Positions 46,540 to 55,398 of a DNA stretch of 64,000 nucleotides are shown here, piece after piece; the stretch's first letter is position 1, and each line of letters opens with the position of its first letter. The stretch comes from an uncultured Bacteroidales bacterium (GTDB lineage Bacteria; Bacteroidota; Bacteroidia; Bacteroidales; UBA932). The notes below the pieces were generated by a model, which was not told the origin of the DNA, did no database searches, and saw only the letters and a program-made list of their open reading frames with translations. The stretch covers positions 186,001 through 250,000 of the forward strand of contig CALUPB010000004.1 of NCBI GenBank assembly GCA_944322585.1, written 5' to 3'. Position numbers and translations under genes: made by a program.

Positions 46540-49293
46540 TTATTTAATTACAAATTCATATTCCCCGGAACCGACGCTCACATTTACCTTCCCTTTGCAA
46601 ATTCCGGAAACCGTCATGTCCTTTCTGTCTTTTATCGGCCTCCCCGATTCTCTGACAGCATCAACACTATCCACGGGCAGGAAAATTTCAGCAACAGCAT
46701 TTACAGGAATCAAGACCTTCATAAATATCGTTCCGTCGTCACGTCTCTCCCATCTTGAATATATTTCTCCGTAATTGCTGTATATACTTCCTTCAGCATA
46801 TGTGAGATATTCCGACACAAGAGGAGACACTATGATTTTTTTATAACCAGGCTCCGCTTCACGGATTCCGGCTACATACCGGTAAAGCCAGTCCCCCACA
46901 GCACCATAAGCATAATGGTTGAAAGAGTTCATATCTGGGTTGTACAATGTACCGTCGGGTTTTATGCCATCCCATCTTTCCCATATCGTTGTAGCGCCGC
47001 ATTTGACTGGATATAGCCATGAAGGACAAGAATCCTGAAGAAGTAATCTGTATGCAAGATCTTCATACCCGTATTCAGTAAGAACCTCACATATGAGAGG
47101 AGTTCCCAGAAAACCTGTTGAAAGATGACAGTCTGTTTTCCTTATCAATGCAGCCAGCCGTTCCGCCATCGCATGTTTAAGAGAATCATCCACCATATCG
47201 AACTTCAAAACCAGCAAATATGCTGTCTGTGTTTCACATGACATTCTTCCATTGGGGGTAACATATTCGTCATTGAATGCCTTTTTCACCTTGTCGGACA
47301 ACTCTTTGAAATATAACTTTTCTGCATCCAAGCCCAACAGCCCGGCACATTCAGCCACTATGGAAGCCGAATATGCGAAATAACATTGGGCAATGAATTT
47401 TTTGTCCGTAAAAGTCGGAATTTCACTGAAAAAGGGATAACCTCCTATTGAAAGATGATCTCCGAAATGATATTCCTGCGTGCACAAGTAGTCTTTGCTA
47501 TTCTTCATATAATATTCCAGCCATTTTTTCATTGCCGGATAACAATATCTTATAATTTCCCGATCATCATATATCCGGAACATTATCCAAGGAACAATCG
47601 TGATCACATCCCCCCAACCTGCCGAACCGCCATCAGTGTATCTGCCCACATGAGGAATTACATTGGGTATCATCCCGTCATCACGTTGATCCCCCACCAC
47701 ATCCATCAACCATTTTCGGAAGAAACTGACCACCTTCATATTGAACGATGCAGTCCGCGCGAAAACCATCGCATCACCTGTCCATCCCAATCGTTCATCC
47801 CGTTGAGGACAATCCGTAGGGATATCCAGGAAATTATCTCTCTGGCTCCAGACAATATTGTGTTGAAGCCGGTTAACCAGTTCATTGGAACATTTGAATT
47901 TACCTGTCTGCTTCAAATTTGAAGAAACCACATACACTGGAAAATCGCGTGGAGACAAATCATATTTCACCCCTTCAATTTTGATATATCTAAAACCATA
48001 GAAAGTGAATTTCGGTTCAAATGTCTCTCTTCCGTCACCTCCGAGAATATATGTACTGGTCGCTTTGGCTGCCCGCAGATTTTCTGTATAGAAATTACCT
48101 TTTTCATCCAGGACTTCGGCGTGCAGCAGCCTTATCGTATCTCCAGCCGCACCAGATAGAGTTGCTCTCTCCCAACCGACCAAATTTTGTCCGTAATCCA
48201 GAATTCTTTCCCCATCCGGAGATGTAAATATTGTCGGATACACCACTGACAGTTTTTCCGGATTTTCTGACAATGTACTTACAAGAGTCCCTTTGTCAAA
48301 CCGTCTTAAAGTATAGCCGTTATCCTGTTTTTTCATCGTTGAGGTATCAGGAAGGAAAACCGGATCCCAATCAGAATCGTCATACAAAGGCAAACACCAG
48401 GGACCGTTGTCTATTCTCCCGTCAACAGTTTCTCCGTTATAAATCTCCGAGTACACTACATTCCCAGGTGATGTTTTCCAGGAAGCATCTGTTCCGACAA
48501 TCTCTTCTGAACCGTCATCATAGGATATGTGCAACTGGGCAAGAAGCCCCAGAACATCACCATAAAAATTACCGATTGTTCCACCCCAGGCAATATGGCT
48601 TCGGTACCATCCGCCCCCCACTTCAGCTCCGATAACATTTATCCCTTTGACAATCATATCTGTAACATCGTACTGCCTATATTCCAGCCTGTTGTTGTAC
48701 GATGTCCATCCAGGAGCAAGATAATCCTGCCCTACTCTCTCCCCGTTAATATAAGCATGGAATATACCATGTGCAGTAATGCACAATGTGGCACGGCGTA
48801 CAGTTTCAGATGCTGTAAAAGCCTTCCTGAAAAGATGGCTGGAGTAACCCGATCTATATTTTGACGGCTCTATCCAGTCCGAAAGCCACATGCTTTCGTC
48901 CATAATGCCCATCTGCCACATACCCGTACCGCTCCATCGGGACACCCTGCCATCCTTTCCCCAGACACGAACCCGCCAATAGTATCTTTCTAGAGACTTG
49001 AGAGACTGTCCTTCATAAACTACATTGATGGACCGGCCGGAAATGACTTTGCCGGTATTCCATATAAGTTTATCAGCAGCAAACGATTTCGGGTCATTAG
49101 ACACCTCTATCTGATATGCAGTCTGAAAATCTCCGCGCACAGATGACACCAATATCCAGCTGAATCTGGGAGACACTGTCGTTACACCTGCAGGATTGTC
49201 ACGGTATTCCACGGTAAGACCACCAATATCCATAGAATGTACAACAATATGTGACATCAGAAAAAGCAATACACAAATCCGTCTGGCCCTCAT
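46540..49293 (-). CDS. GH78 alpha-L-rhamnosidase
   Basis: A 917-residue secreted enzyme removing terminal alpha-L-rhamnose. The signal peptide is short (residues about 4-20). In order: an N-terminal beta-sandwich (near 30-130), the Bac_rhamnosid_N domain (Y-I-N-G-E-R-V-G near 190), a concanavalin-like domain (near 330-440), the (alpha/alpha)6 barrel, and a C-terminal beta domain. The catalytic region C-P-Q-R-D-E-R-L-G-W-T-G-D is near residue 495 and contains the family's acidic residues; W-E-R-W-D-G near 770 and S-F-N-H-Y-A-Y-G near 790 are also diagnostic. It is placed between the small ORF and GH3, eight bases before GH3. Its presence says the target glycan carries rhamnose. Confidence 0.93.
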   Translation of the reverse strand: MRARRICVLLFLMSHIVVHSMDIGGLTVEYRDNPAGVTTVSPRFSWILVSSVRGDFQTAYQIEVSNDPKSFAADKLIWNTGKVISGRSINVVYEGQSLKSLERYYWRVRVWGKDGRVSRWSGTGMWQMGIMDESMWLSDWIEPSKYRSGYSSHLFRKAFTASETVRRATLCITAHGIFHAYINGERVGQDYLAPGWTSYNNRLEYRQYDVTDMIVKGINVIGAEVGGGWYRSHIAWGGTIGNFYGDVLGLLAQLHISYDDGSEEIVGTDASWKTSPGNVVYSEIYNGETVDGRIDNGPWCLPLYDDSDWDPVFLPDTSTMKKQDNGYTLRRFDKGTLVSTLSENPEKLSVVYPTIFTSPDGERILDYGQNLVGWERATLSGAAGDTIRLLHAEVLDEKGNFYTENLRAAKATSTYILGGDGRETFEPKFTFYGFRYIKIEGVKYDLSPRDFPVYVVSSNLKQTGKFKCSNELVNRLQHNIVWSQRDNFLDIPTDCPQRDERLGWTGDAMVFARTASFNMKVVSFFRKWLMDVVGDQRDDGMIPNVIPHVGRYTDGGSAGWGDVITIVPWIMFRIYDDREIIRYCYPAMKKWLEYYMKNSKDYLCTQEYHFGDHLSIGGYPFFSEIPTFTDKKFIAQCYFAYSASIVAECAGLLGLDAEKLYFKELSDKVKKAFNDEYVTPNGRMSCETQTAYLLVLKFDMVDDSLKHAMAERLAALIRKTDCHLSTGFLGTPLICEVLTEYGYEDLAYRLLLQDSCPSWLYPVKCGATTIWERWDGIKPDGTLYNPDMNSFNHYAYGAVGDWLYRYVAGIREAEPGYKKIIVSPLVSEYLTYAEGSIYSNYGEIYSRWERRDDGTIFMKVLIPVNAVAEIFLPVDSVDAVRESGRPIKDRKDMTVSGICKGKVNVSVGSGEYEFVIK

Positions 49294-49304
49294 ATTCCCA
49301 TATT

Positions 49305-49529
49305 TTATTTATTCATTTCAGGTATTTCTTCCGTCTTGACCTGTTTTTCCGATAATGGGAAAACAACGACTTCAAATTTGTTCATCTCTGAAACAAGAGA
49401 ATTTGTCATGTCCGGTCCAACTCTGGATATATCTTTTAATCCTGATAACGCGCAGAACTGAATTATGGTCACTTTCATACATTGTATGATAGCAAAAATC
49501 AGTTTTATTATGGACAGATTATTTGTCAT
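49305..49529 (-). pseudogene. Small ORF or gene remnant with TolB-N/FlgO-like pattern
   Basis: A 74-codon frame fills the only large gap (225 bases) in the operon. It starts at an ATG overlapping the end of the DUF5107-TPR gene by 11 bases and stops 11 bases before the GH78 start, so spacing fits a gene. From the internal Met18 onward the text I-I-Q-F-C-A-L-S-G-L then G-P-D-M-T-N-S-L-V-S-E-M and F-E-V-V-V-F resembles the first strand-helix-strand unit of TolB-N/FlgO/CsgG-like domains (V-L-P-F-x-N-L-S-G ... L-x-x-x-L ... F-x-V-V). That domain is normally over 100 residues, so a truncated remnant is my preferred reading. It could also be a real small protein or chance. Confidence 0.3.
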
Positions 49530-52500
49530 TATTCAGGAATGCCTTCGCCCATACTGAATCGGAATCCATAGCGACTGCCTTTTCAAAGCATTCATTTGCC
49601 CTTTCCGTATCTGACTCGATCAAATATGCAAGCCCCCTGTAATAATAGGCTTTAGCCCGGTTTTCATTTACATTTCCTTCATTACCGAACTTTGAATACT
49701 GATCTACTGAGAAATCTTCCTCGTCAATCCGGCCTATTCTTTCCTGCATTCTACGTATTGCCATATCCGCCTCACTTTTTTCTCCAAGAGCGAGGCAAGC
49801 CATAATCTTATAATAGCACAATTCAAAATCACTCTCATCAATGGCACTGACTTTGGAATAATGGTATTTCGCTTTCCTCCTGTCACCCAATTTGTCATAT
49901 GCCATCCCAATATAATAGTGTACTTTAGGATTATAATATCCCGTATAATATTGTCCTACTTCGAGATTGTCTGGGAATGCGTCAGCCGAGACAAAATCCT
50001 TCAGAGCAGTCTTGACATTGCCTGCCTTATACTGCTCTATACCTCTGAGAAGATGTGCGTCTACATACATATTATGATTTCCTCCTCCTTCCCATACATG
50101 AAAATGATAATTGTCGAGTATATCAATAGCCTCATCATATTTACCGGTCTGTATATAAAGGGATACTAGTCTCAAAACTGCATCACCGTGTTTAAATGCA
50201 GTATTTATATTGCCAGAAAACAGTTTCAGCCTGACTTCCGGAAGATCCCCTGCCTGCTCTCTTATGTTGTCTGCCTCAACAAGCAGCCTCGGATCACCGT
50301 TGTCTATTTCAATTGCTTTTCCATAGTACTCTAAGGCAATATCAAATTGCGACTTCCTGCCATATGCGAACCCCAAATTCCTGAATACGGTCTTGAAATC
50401 TGCACCAAGATCCACCGCTTTCTTCCAACATGCAATGCCGTTGTCGTACTGATCAAGATAATAATAAAGATTACCTAAGTAATAGTACATTTTTTCATCT
50501 TCAGGATTCATTTTCAAAATATCCTGAAACATCTCGATTTCTTCGATTCGGAATGGGAAACAATAATCTGTCGGCTGGCTGTGCCCGAGATCAATATACT
50601 CGTATGCCTTCATAATTGATTTGACTTTCATACAACAATATCCGGCATAGTAATACACAAGCGGGAAACTGTCATAAGGCGCCCCGCATCCGACAGCAGC
50701 CTCAAGTACAGCCAAAGCATCATCATAGGCACCCAACTGCATATATTTGCGCACAGTCTCAATCAGATCCTGCTTCTCGATGAAGCTGTCGCCCTTGAAC
50801 AATACATTGCCAAGGTCTGCTGACGTCATACTCCCCTTGTTGCAGAAAACCCGTTCTATATCAGCCCATCTGTCCAATGGACTGATCTCTACTACTTTAT
50901 CGAGAAGAGAAAGTGCTTCGCCTACTCTACCTGTTTTACGCAAAAAACATGCACCCATTATATAGGCTTCAGGATTTCTGCCCCCTGTATACACTGCATT
51001 CTCAATATGTTCCAATGCCTTCCCGTAATCTTCCTCAATAGCGGCAATACGTGCGAGCGCAAGATACGCAGGATGCTGGTACGCGGTAGACCATGTAACT
51101 TTCCAATAAAGATCCTCCGCTTCCTTCAATCTCCCTTGCAGTTCATTGCACAAGGCCAGATAATATAGAGGTTCAATTTCTTTCGGGGTGGTATAATCTC
51201 GTGTCAGTTTATCCACCGCCCTTTGCAAATATTTGCCAGCCAGATCGAAGCTTCCTTTTTTCAGATATCTTATCCCCATAGCAGTGTTAACTCTTGCATC
51301 TGTGGAATCTCTAGCAAGGGCTTCAAGATAATACGGTTCCGGCAATACCCGGGCATTATGAAATTGTTCCAGTCTAAGTCCTGTAAGATATAGATCCTCA
51401 ATTGTTGTGTATTCGGAAGGTGATTTTACATCAGACACTACTTCCGGCATTGGAGCTTCCGTTATTCTGACAGGTGTATAGGAAATCAGATCCTGTCCTT
51501 CCTGGCTGAAAAGGGATACCGTGAAAAGTGTTTGTGCCGGAAATTTCTTGACATCTATGATATTAGTATACGGAGTATTGGGATCAAGAGTCACAACTTC
51601 TTCAAATATCGTCTCATCTCCATAGAATACCTTAACCCGGGCGTCTTTTCTGAGAGTCGTTGTGTTGAATCCTATGAACATCTTACCGTTTTTATCAAAT
51701 TCTACATTTACTGCACCTTCGGCTGTCGCATTCTTCACTCCCCTGATGCCTTTTATCGGATACCAGATATGACTGAACTCTCTTACTGTTCCCGGATAAA
51801 TCCAGCTATAATCAGGCTGATTGTCAGAATATGCCCCAACCATCAGTTCCAGATACTGTCCGTCATTGTCCGATAACATTTTGTCCCATACTTTTGCAGA
51901 CGGATTATTTCCCCATAGAAAAAATTTCTTTCCGTTTACCTGATGGTGATTTGCCACGTGAACAATCCCTGCATCCCTACCATGATCATATCCGGCCAGA
52001 AAATCATCTTCAAAATTCCAAGCAAATATTGATCTGGAGTTGTAAACATAATTTTTCCAAAGTGACAGGTCTTCAATCTGGCCGCTGCCCGGGACAATCT
52101 CTCCCATTTTCCATTTTGTAAAACTAACTTTTGAATGATCTGTCCCGAATTGGGTACGCGGAGGAAATATCACTTCGTAATTTTCATCACAGTGAACAGA
52201 AACGTTTGCCCAATAAAGCATGGAATGGGTAAACGGAGTACCATTGGCAATACGTACTTTTGCCTCTACCCACGAGCGTCCCGGATAAAGTGTGACACCG
52301 ACGGCCCAATCCATCCGATGGCGCAGTTCCGTTTCTCCTACCCATATTGTTTTGCTGCCATCCTCATTGTCCTGTTCTTTCCAGTCTATAGCCATATAAC
52401 TGCTTGGACGATGATGATGTGGGAAATTCCATTCGACACCCCCGGAAAGCCAGGCACCCAGCATTCCTATCAATGCCGGTTTAATCCCAGTCTGTCTATA

Positions 52501-52842
52501 GAAAAAATCATACCCATTGTCCTTGTCAGTCCCCGAGAATATACGTCCTCCAAGTTCCGGCAGTACCGATACATTGACATAATCGTTTTCCAAGACAAGT
52601 TCCGTATAATCTTTAATGACTTTATTGTCTGTCAGGACATCATACATCGGATATGGGTAAACGTGTCCCTGAGCTCCCTGATACACTCGTCCAGTATAAA
52701 AGACCGGACTTGTTTCCGGCTTTCCGATTTCATATACAGGAAGGGACTTGATCCCTTCCTTGTAGTCCACTTCTCCTGATTGAGCTACAGCTAAAACCGG
52801 AAACAAGATAACAATCAGTAAAACTATAATTCTAGATTTCAT
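49519..52842 (-). CDS. DUF5107 domain protein with C-terminal TPR array
   Basis: A 1107-residue secreted protein with a Sec signal (cleavage near V-A-Q). Residues about 30-330 are the DUF5107 domain, with Y-P-Y-P-M-Y-D near 65, L-P-E-L-G-G-R-I-F near 97 and the W-N-F-P-H-H-H-R-P near 138; the fold pattern recalls galactose mutarotase-like beta-sandwiches that bind sugars. A middle strand-rich linker follows (about 370-450) and then TPR units to the end (Y-Y-L-G-N-L-Y-Y-Y-L-D-Q-Y-D-N-G, A-L-E-Y-Y-G-K-A-I-E-I). DUF5107-TPR proteins recur in Bacteroidota glycan loci; I know of no established activity. Here it lies 16 bases after GH16 within the operon. Confidence 0.85.
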   Translation of the reverse strand: MKSRIIVLLIVILFPVLAVAQSGEVDYKEGIKSLPVYEIGKPETSPVFYTGRVYQGAQGHVYPYPMYDVLTDNKVIKDYTELVLENDYVNVSVLPELGGRIFSGTDKDNGYDFFYRQTGIKPALIGMLGAWLSGGVEWNFPHHHRPSSYMAIDWKEQDNEDGSKTIWVGETELRHRMDWAVGVTLYPGRSWVEAKVRIANGTPFTHSMLYWANVSVHCDENYEVIFPPRTQFGTDHSKVSFTKWKMGEIVPGSGQIEDLSLWKNYVYNSRSIFAWNFEDDFLAGYDHGRDAGIVHVANHHQVNGKKFFLWGNNPSAKVWDKMLSDNDGQYLELMVGAYSDNQPDYSWIYPGTVREFSHIWYPIKGIRGVKNATAEGAVNVEFDKNGKMFIGFNTTTLRKDARVKVFYGDETIFEEVVTLDPNTPYTNIIDVKKFPAQTLFTVSLFSQEGQDLISYTPVRITEAPMPEVVSDVKSPSEYTTIEDLYLTGLRLEQFHNARVLPEPYYLEALARDSTDARVNTAMGIRYLKKGSFDLAGKYLQRAVDKLTRDYTTPKEIEPLYYLALCNELQGRLKEAEDLYWKVTWSTAYQHPAYLALARIAAIEEDYGKALEHIENAVYTGGRNPEAYIMGACFLRKTGRVGEALSLLDKVVEISPLDRWADIERVFCNKGSMTSADLGNVLFKGDSFIEKQDLIETVRKYMQLGAYDDALAVLEAAVGCGAPYDSFPLVYYYAGYCCMKVKSIMKAYEYIDLGHSQPTDYCFPFRIEEIEMFQDILKMNPEDEKMYYYLGNLYYYLDQYDNGIACWKKAVDLGADFKTVFRNLGFAYGRKSQFDIALEYYGKAIEIDNGDPRLLVEADNIREQAGDLPEVRLKLFSGNINTAFKHGDAVLRLVSLYIQTGKYDEAIDILDNYHFHVWEGGGNHNMYVDAHLLRGIEQYKAGNVKTALKDFVSADAFPDNLEVGQYYTGYYNPKVHYYIGMAYDKLGDRRKAKYHYSKVSAIDESDFELCYYKIMACLALGEKSEADMAIRRMQERIGRIDEEDFSVDQYSKFGNEGNVNENRAKAYYYRGLAYLIESDTERANECFEKAVAMDSDSVWAKAFLNNDK

Positions 52843-52858
52843 TTTTCAAAGTGAATAA

Positions 52859-53668
52859 TTATTTATAATATCTTACCCAGTCTACGTAATATTTCGCCGG
52901 GAAAATGCTGTCATCTATTCCGTGGACACCGCCCCATGCTCCGCCTACAGCAAGATTTATCAATAAAAAATGAGGTTTGTCGAATCTCCAGTACGAATCC
53001 GGATAGTCAGATTTTCTGTAGGAATATGTTCTTTTGCCATCAATGAAAAAATCAAGAGATTCATCAGTCCATTCCATGGCATACACGTGAAAATCCGAAT
53101 AAGGTTCATTGATCTTTGTTTGCACGTGAACATATGTAGGGCCATTATCAGGATCAAGTTTACGCTGTATTTCAAATCCAGGGGTATGCACAGTAGAATA
53201 AATTGTATTAGGGAAATATCCCACATATTCCATAATGTCAATTTCCCCGCAGTCTGGCCAGTTCACATCTGGATAATCAGAGCCCATCATCCAGATTGCA
53301 GGCCATATGCCCCTGCCTTTCGGCAATTTAGCCCTGACTTCTATACGGCCCCTGAAAAAATCAACCTTACCTAAGGTATTAATGCTGGCTGATGTATAAT
53401 CTATCGTATCATTATGCTCTTGCCGTGCCTCAATGACAAGACAGCCTTTTTCAACTCTGGCATTTGCCTCGTCCTTGCAGGTGTAGTACTGAGCTTCATT
53501 TCCCCTGATATAGCCGACTTCATAGTTCCAGATTCGGTCATCAGGAAGTCCCTTGTAATCAAATTCTTCTGACCAAGCCAAACGACCGTTTACACTGTAC
53601 TGGCCATACATTGAGAGTCCTGACGCCAGCAATATGACTATTGTAGACATCGCTATTTTCAATTCCAT
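52859..53668 (-). CDS. GH16 beta-glucanase (laminarinase-like)
   Basis: A 269-residue secreted endo-hydrolase with a signal peptide (residues about 6-22). The GH16 signature is G-E-I-D-I-M-E: nucleophile Glu142, assisting Asp144 and acid/base Glu147. The extra Met between Ile and Glu gives the beta-bulge form typical of laminarinases, agarases, carrageenases and porphyranases, as opposed to lichenases. N-Y-E-V-G-Y-I-R-G-N-E-A-Q near 47-60 and the closing N-L-A-V-G-G-A-W-G-G are typical of the endo-beta-1,3-glucanase group (GH16_3), so laminarin-like cleavage is most likely. It is preceded by the InlB/BspA-type gene (12-base gap) and is the only clear backbone-cleaving endo-enzyme in the part of the locus visible here. 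Confidence 0.9.
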   Translation of the reverse strand: MELKIAMSTIVILLASGLSMYGQYSVNGRLAWSEEFDYKGLPDDRIWNYEVGYIRGNEAQYYTCKDEANARVEKGCLVIEARQEHNDTIDYTSASINTLGKVDFFRGRIEVRAKLPKGRGIWPAIWMMGSDYPDVNWPDCGEIDIMEYVGYFPNTIYSTVHTPGFEIQRKLDPDNGPTYVHVQTKINEPYSDFHVYAMEWTDESLDFFIDGKRTYSYRKSDYPDSYWRFDKPHFLLINLAVGGAWGGVHGIDDSIFPAKYYVDWVRYYK

Positions 53669-53680
53669 ATTAACCCGCCT

Positions 53681-55348
53681 TTATTGTTTTGCCTGTATAA
53701 CTGAAGAATATTCCGGCATACTTTCCTTGTAAGCATCCGTTGCTCCAGCCGGAACGTATATGGCCGTAACTTTCGGAAGGGCCTTGCCATCGTCCGTTTT
53801 CAATCCGCATCCTTCGATCACAGGAGGTGTCATTGATGAGAATTCTATAGTTTCCAGAACATTGCAATTGGTAAATGCCCAGGCCTTAATCTCTACAGGC
53901 GCGTCCCCTGCAAATCTCAAAGTTTTCAAAGCCTGCTGATTAACAAATGCTCCCACATTGAATAGAATATCTCCCCCTTCAAATGTCAAAGACTGAATAG
54001 TTGCATTGTTTGAGAAAGCATCTGCAGAGAAAGCAGTGATAGCCTTCCCATCAATTGATGACGCTATTACAAGATCTGTCTGGTTCATTCCATTAGGAGT
54101 GAAACCTGTAACCGTTCCGTCTTTGACAAATACGGGCTGCTCCAATGCCGTTTCGGAAGGATTGATTCTTTCCGAGAACTTTGACCAGTTGGGATCAGCA
54201 AGATAATCAGCTTCCTCCTCCTCAGGCACTGTAATTACGACAGGTGCTCCCACAAACGGCATCTGATTGTTGTCGGTGGAAAGAAAAGGCACTTTGTCTT
54301 CTCTTGTAGTTTTAGGTTCCATAACCAATGACACAAGATTCACACAATCAAAGAAAGCACCCTTAGACCATCCGTTGATGGCAATAAGAGACCCCGGCAA
54401 AGATATCTCGGCTAGACTACGGCACTCTGCAAATGCACCTATTCCTATGATTTCCAAAGTACTGCCTTCATCAAAAATTATTTCGCTCAAATTATTGGCT
54501 CCCCTGAACGCCCTGAACCATATTTGCTTGACATTTTTACCTACTGTCACTTTCCTGATATACTGGTTATATTCAAAGGCGCCTTTCGCCATAGCGTCAT
54601 AATCGGGTATTTCAGCCGTCTGTCCTTCTGCCGAGCATATTGCAAAAACCGGCTTGCCGTCTATGATGTCAGGTATATGTATTTCGGCCGCATCCGGCAG
54701 GAACTTTTCCTTTATACCGGTAACAAGTACACCTCCGGCAAAATCGCCAGTCCCGTCAACATACGTAAAAATATTTTCCTCCCATTTTGCATACAGAGTG
54801 ATGTCGGAAACTACTTCTGTTCCATTCTCCCCGAACACGAATGGGATTCTGCATTCTTGATCAGTATACCACCCTATGAAAATATAATCAGGCACGACAG
54901 GCACTTTTGGCTCATTCTCTACTGTACTTCCTTCCGTCACTTTTATCGGATCCGGTGCCGTCCCTTCAAAACCGTTCAAATCAAAGACAACTGTATATTC
55001 GACTGCAATTTCTGTCCATTTTGCATATAATGTCATATCTTTATTCACCTGGGTTCCATCAGGTCCGAATATGAATTCATTGGTACAAGATTTTTCAGTG
55101 AACCAGCCACCGAATTCATACCCGTCCCTAAAAGGATCCTCGGGAGCCTCCAGAACAGTACAACCGGCCTCCACCATTACTTTTTCAGGTACAGATCCAA
55201 TCGCTCCGTTAAGGTCAAATATTACCGTATACTCAATCTTTTCATCATCGCCATTATTCTCATTCACTTTATCACACGAACACAATGATATGCCAAGCAT
55301 TGCCAATCCTGCGGCAATCAAACTTTTAGACAATATTAACGATCTCAT
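53681..55348 (-). CDS. Surface lipoprotein with InlB B-repeats and BspA-type leucine-rich repeats
   Basis: A 555-residue lipoprotein (lipobox L-C-S-C, then acidic residues D-K-V-N-E-N-N-G-D-D-E, suggestive of surface export). Two Listeria-Bacteroides (InlB B) repeats of about 75 residues follow, each running Y-T-V-I/V-F-D-L-N-G to T-L-Y-A-K-W, at about 40-112 and 114-190. The rest (about 195-555) consists of BspA-type LRR_5 units, for example F-E-Y-N-Q-Y-I-R-K-V-T-V-G and A-F-A-E-C-R-S-L-A-E-I-S-L-P. Such proteins bind protein or glycan ligands; none has enzyme motifs. In this locus it may serve as an extra surface glycan-binding protein. It lies 50 bases after the third paralog gene. Confidence 0.82.
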   Translation of the reverse strand: MRSLILSKSLIAAGLAMLGISLCSCDKVNENNGDDEKIEYTVIFDLNGAIGSVPEKVMVEAGCTVLEAPEDPFRDGYEFGGWFTEKSCTNEFIFGPDGTQVNKDMTLYAKWTEIAVEYTVVFDLNGFEGTAPDPIKVTEGSTVENEPKVPVVPDYIFIGWYTDQECRIPFVFGENGTEVVSDITLYAKWEENIFTYVDGTGDFAGGVLVTGIKEKFLPDAAEIHIPDIIDGKPVFAICSAEGQTAEIPDYDAMAKGAFEYNQYIRKVTVGKNVKQIWFRAFRGANNLSEIIFDEGSTLEIIGIGAFAECRSLAEISLPGSLIAINGWSKGAFFDCVNLVSLVMEPKTTREDKVPFLSTDNNQMPFVGAPVVITVPEEEEADYLADPNWSKFSERINPSETALEQPVFVKDGTVTGFTPNGMNQTDLVIASSIDGKAITAFSADAFSNNATIQSLTFEGGDILFNVGAFVNQQALKTLRFAGDAPVEIKAWAFTNCNVLETIEFSSMTPPVIEGCGLKTDDGKALPKVTAIYVPAGATDAYKESMPEYSSVIQAKQ

Positions 55349-55398
55349 AATCAGTAAATTAATTGGTTATTATAAATTTTGGTGTTATTACATTCCTT

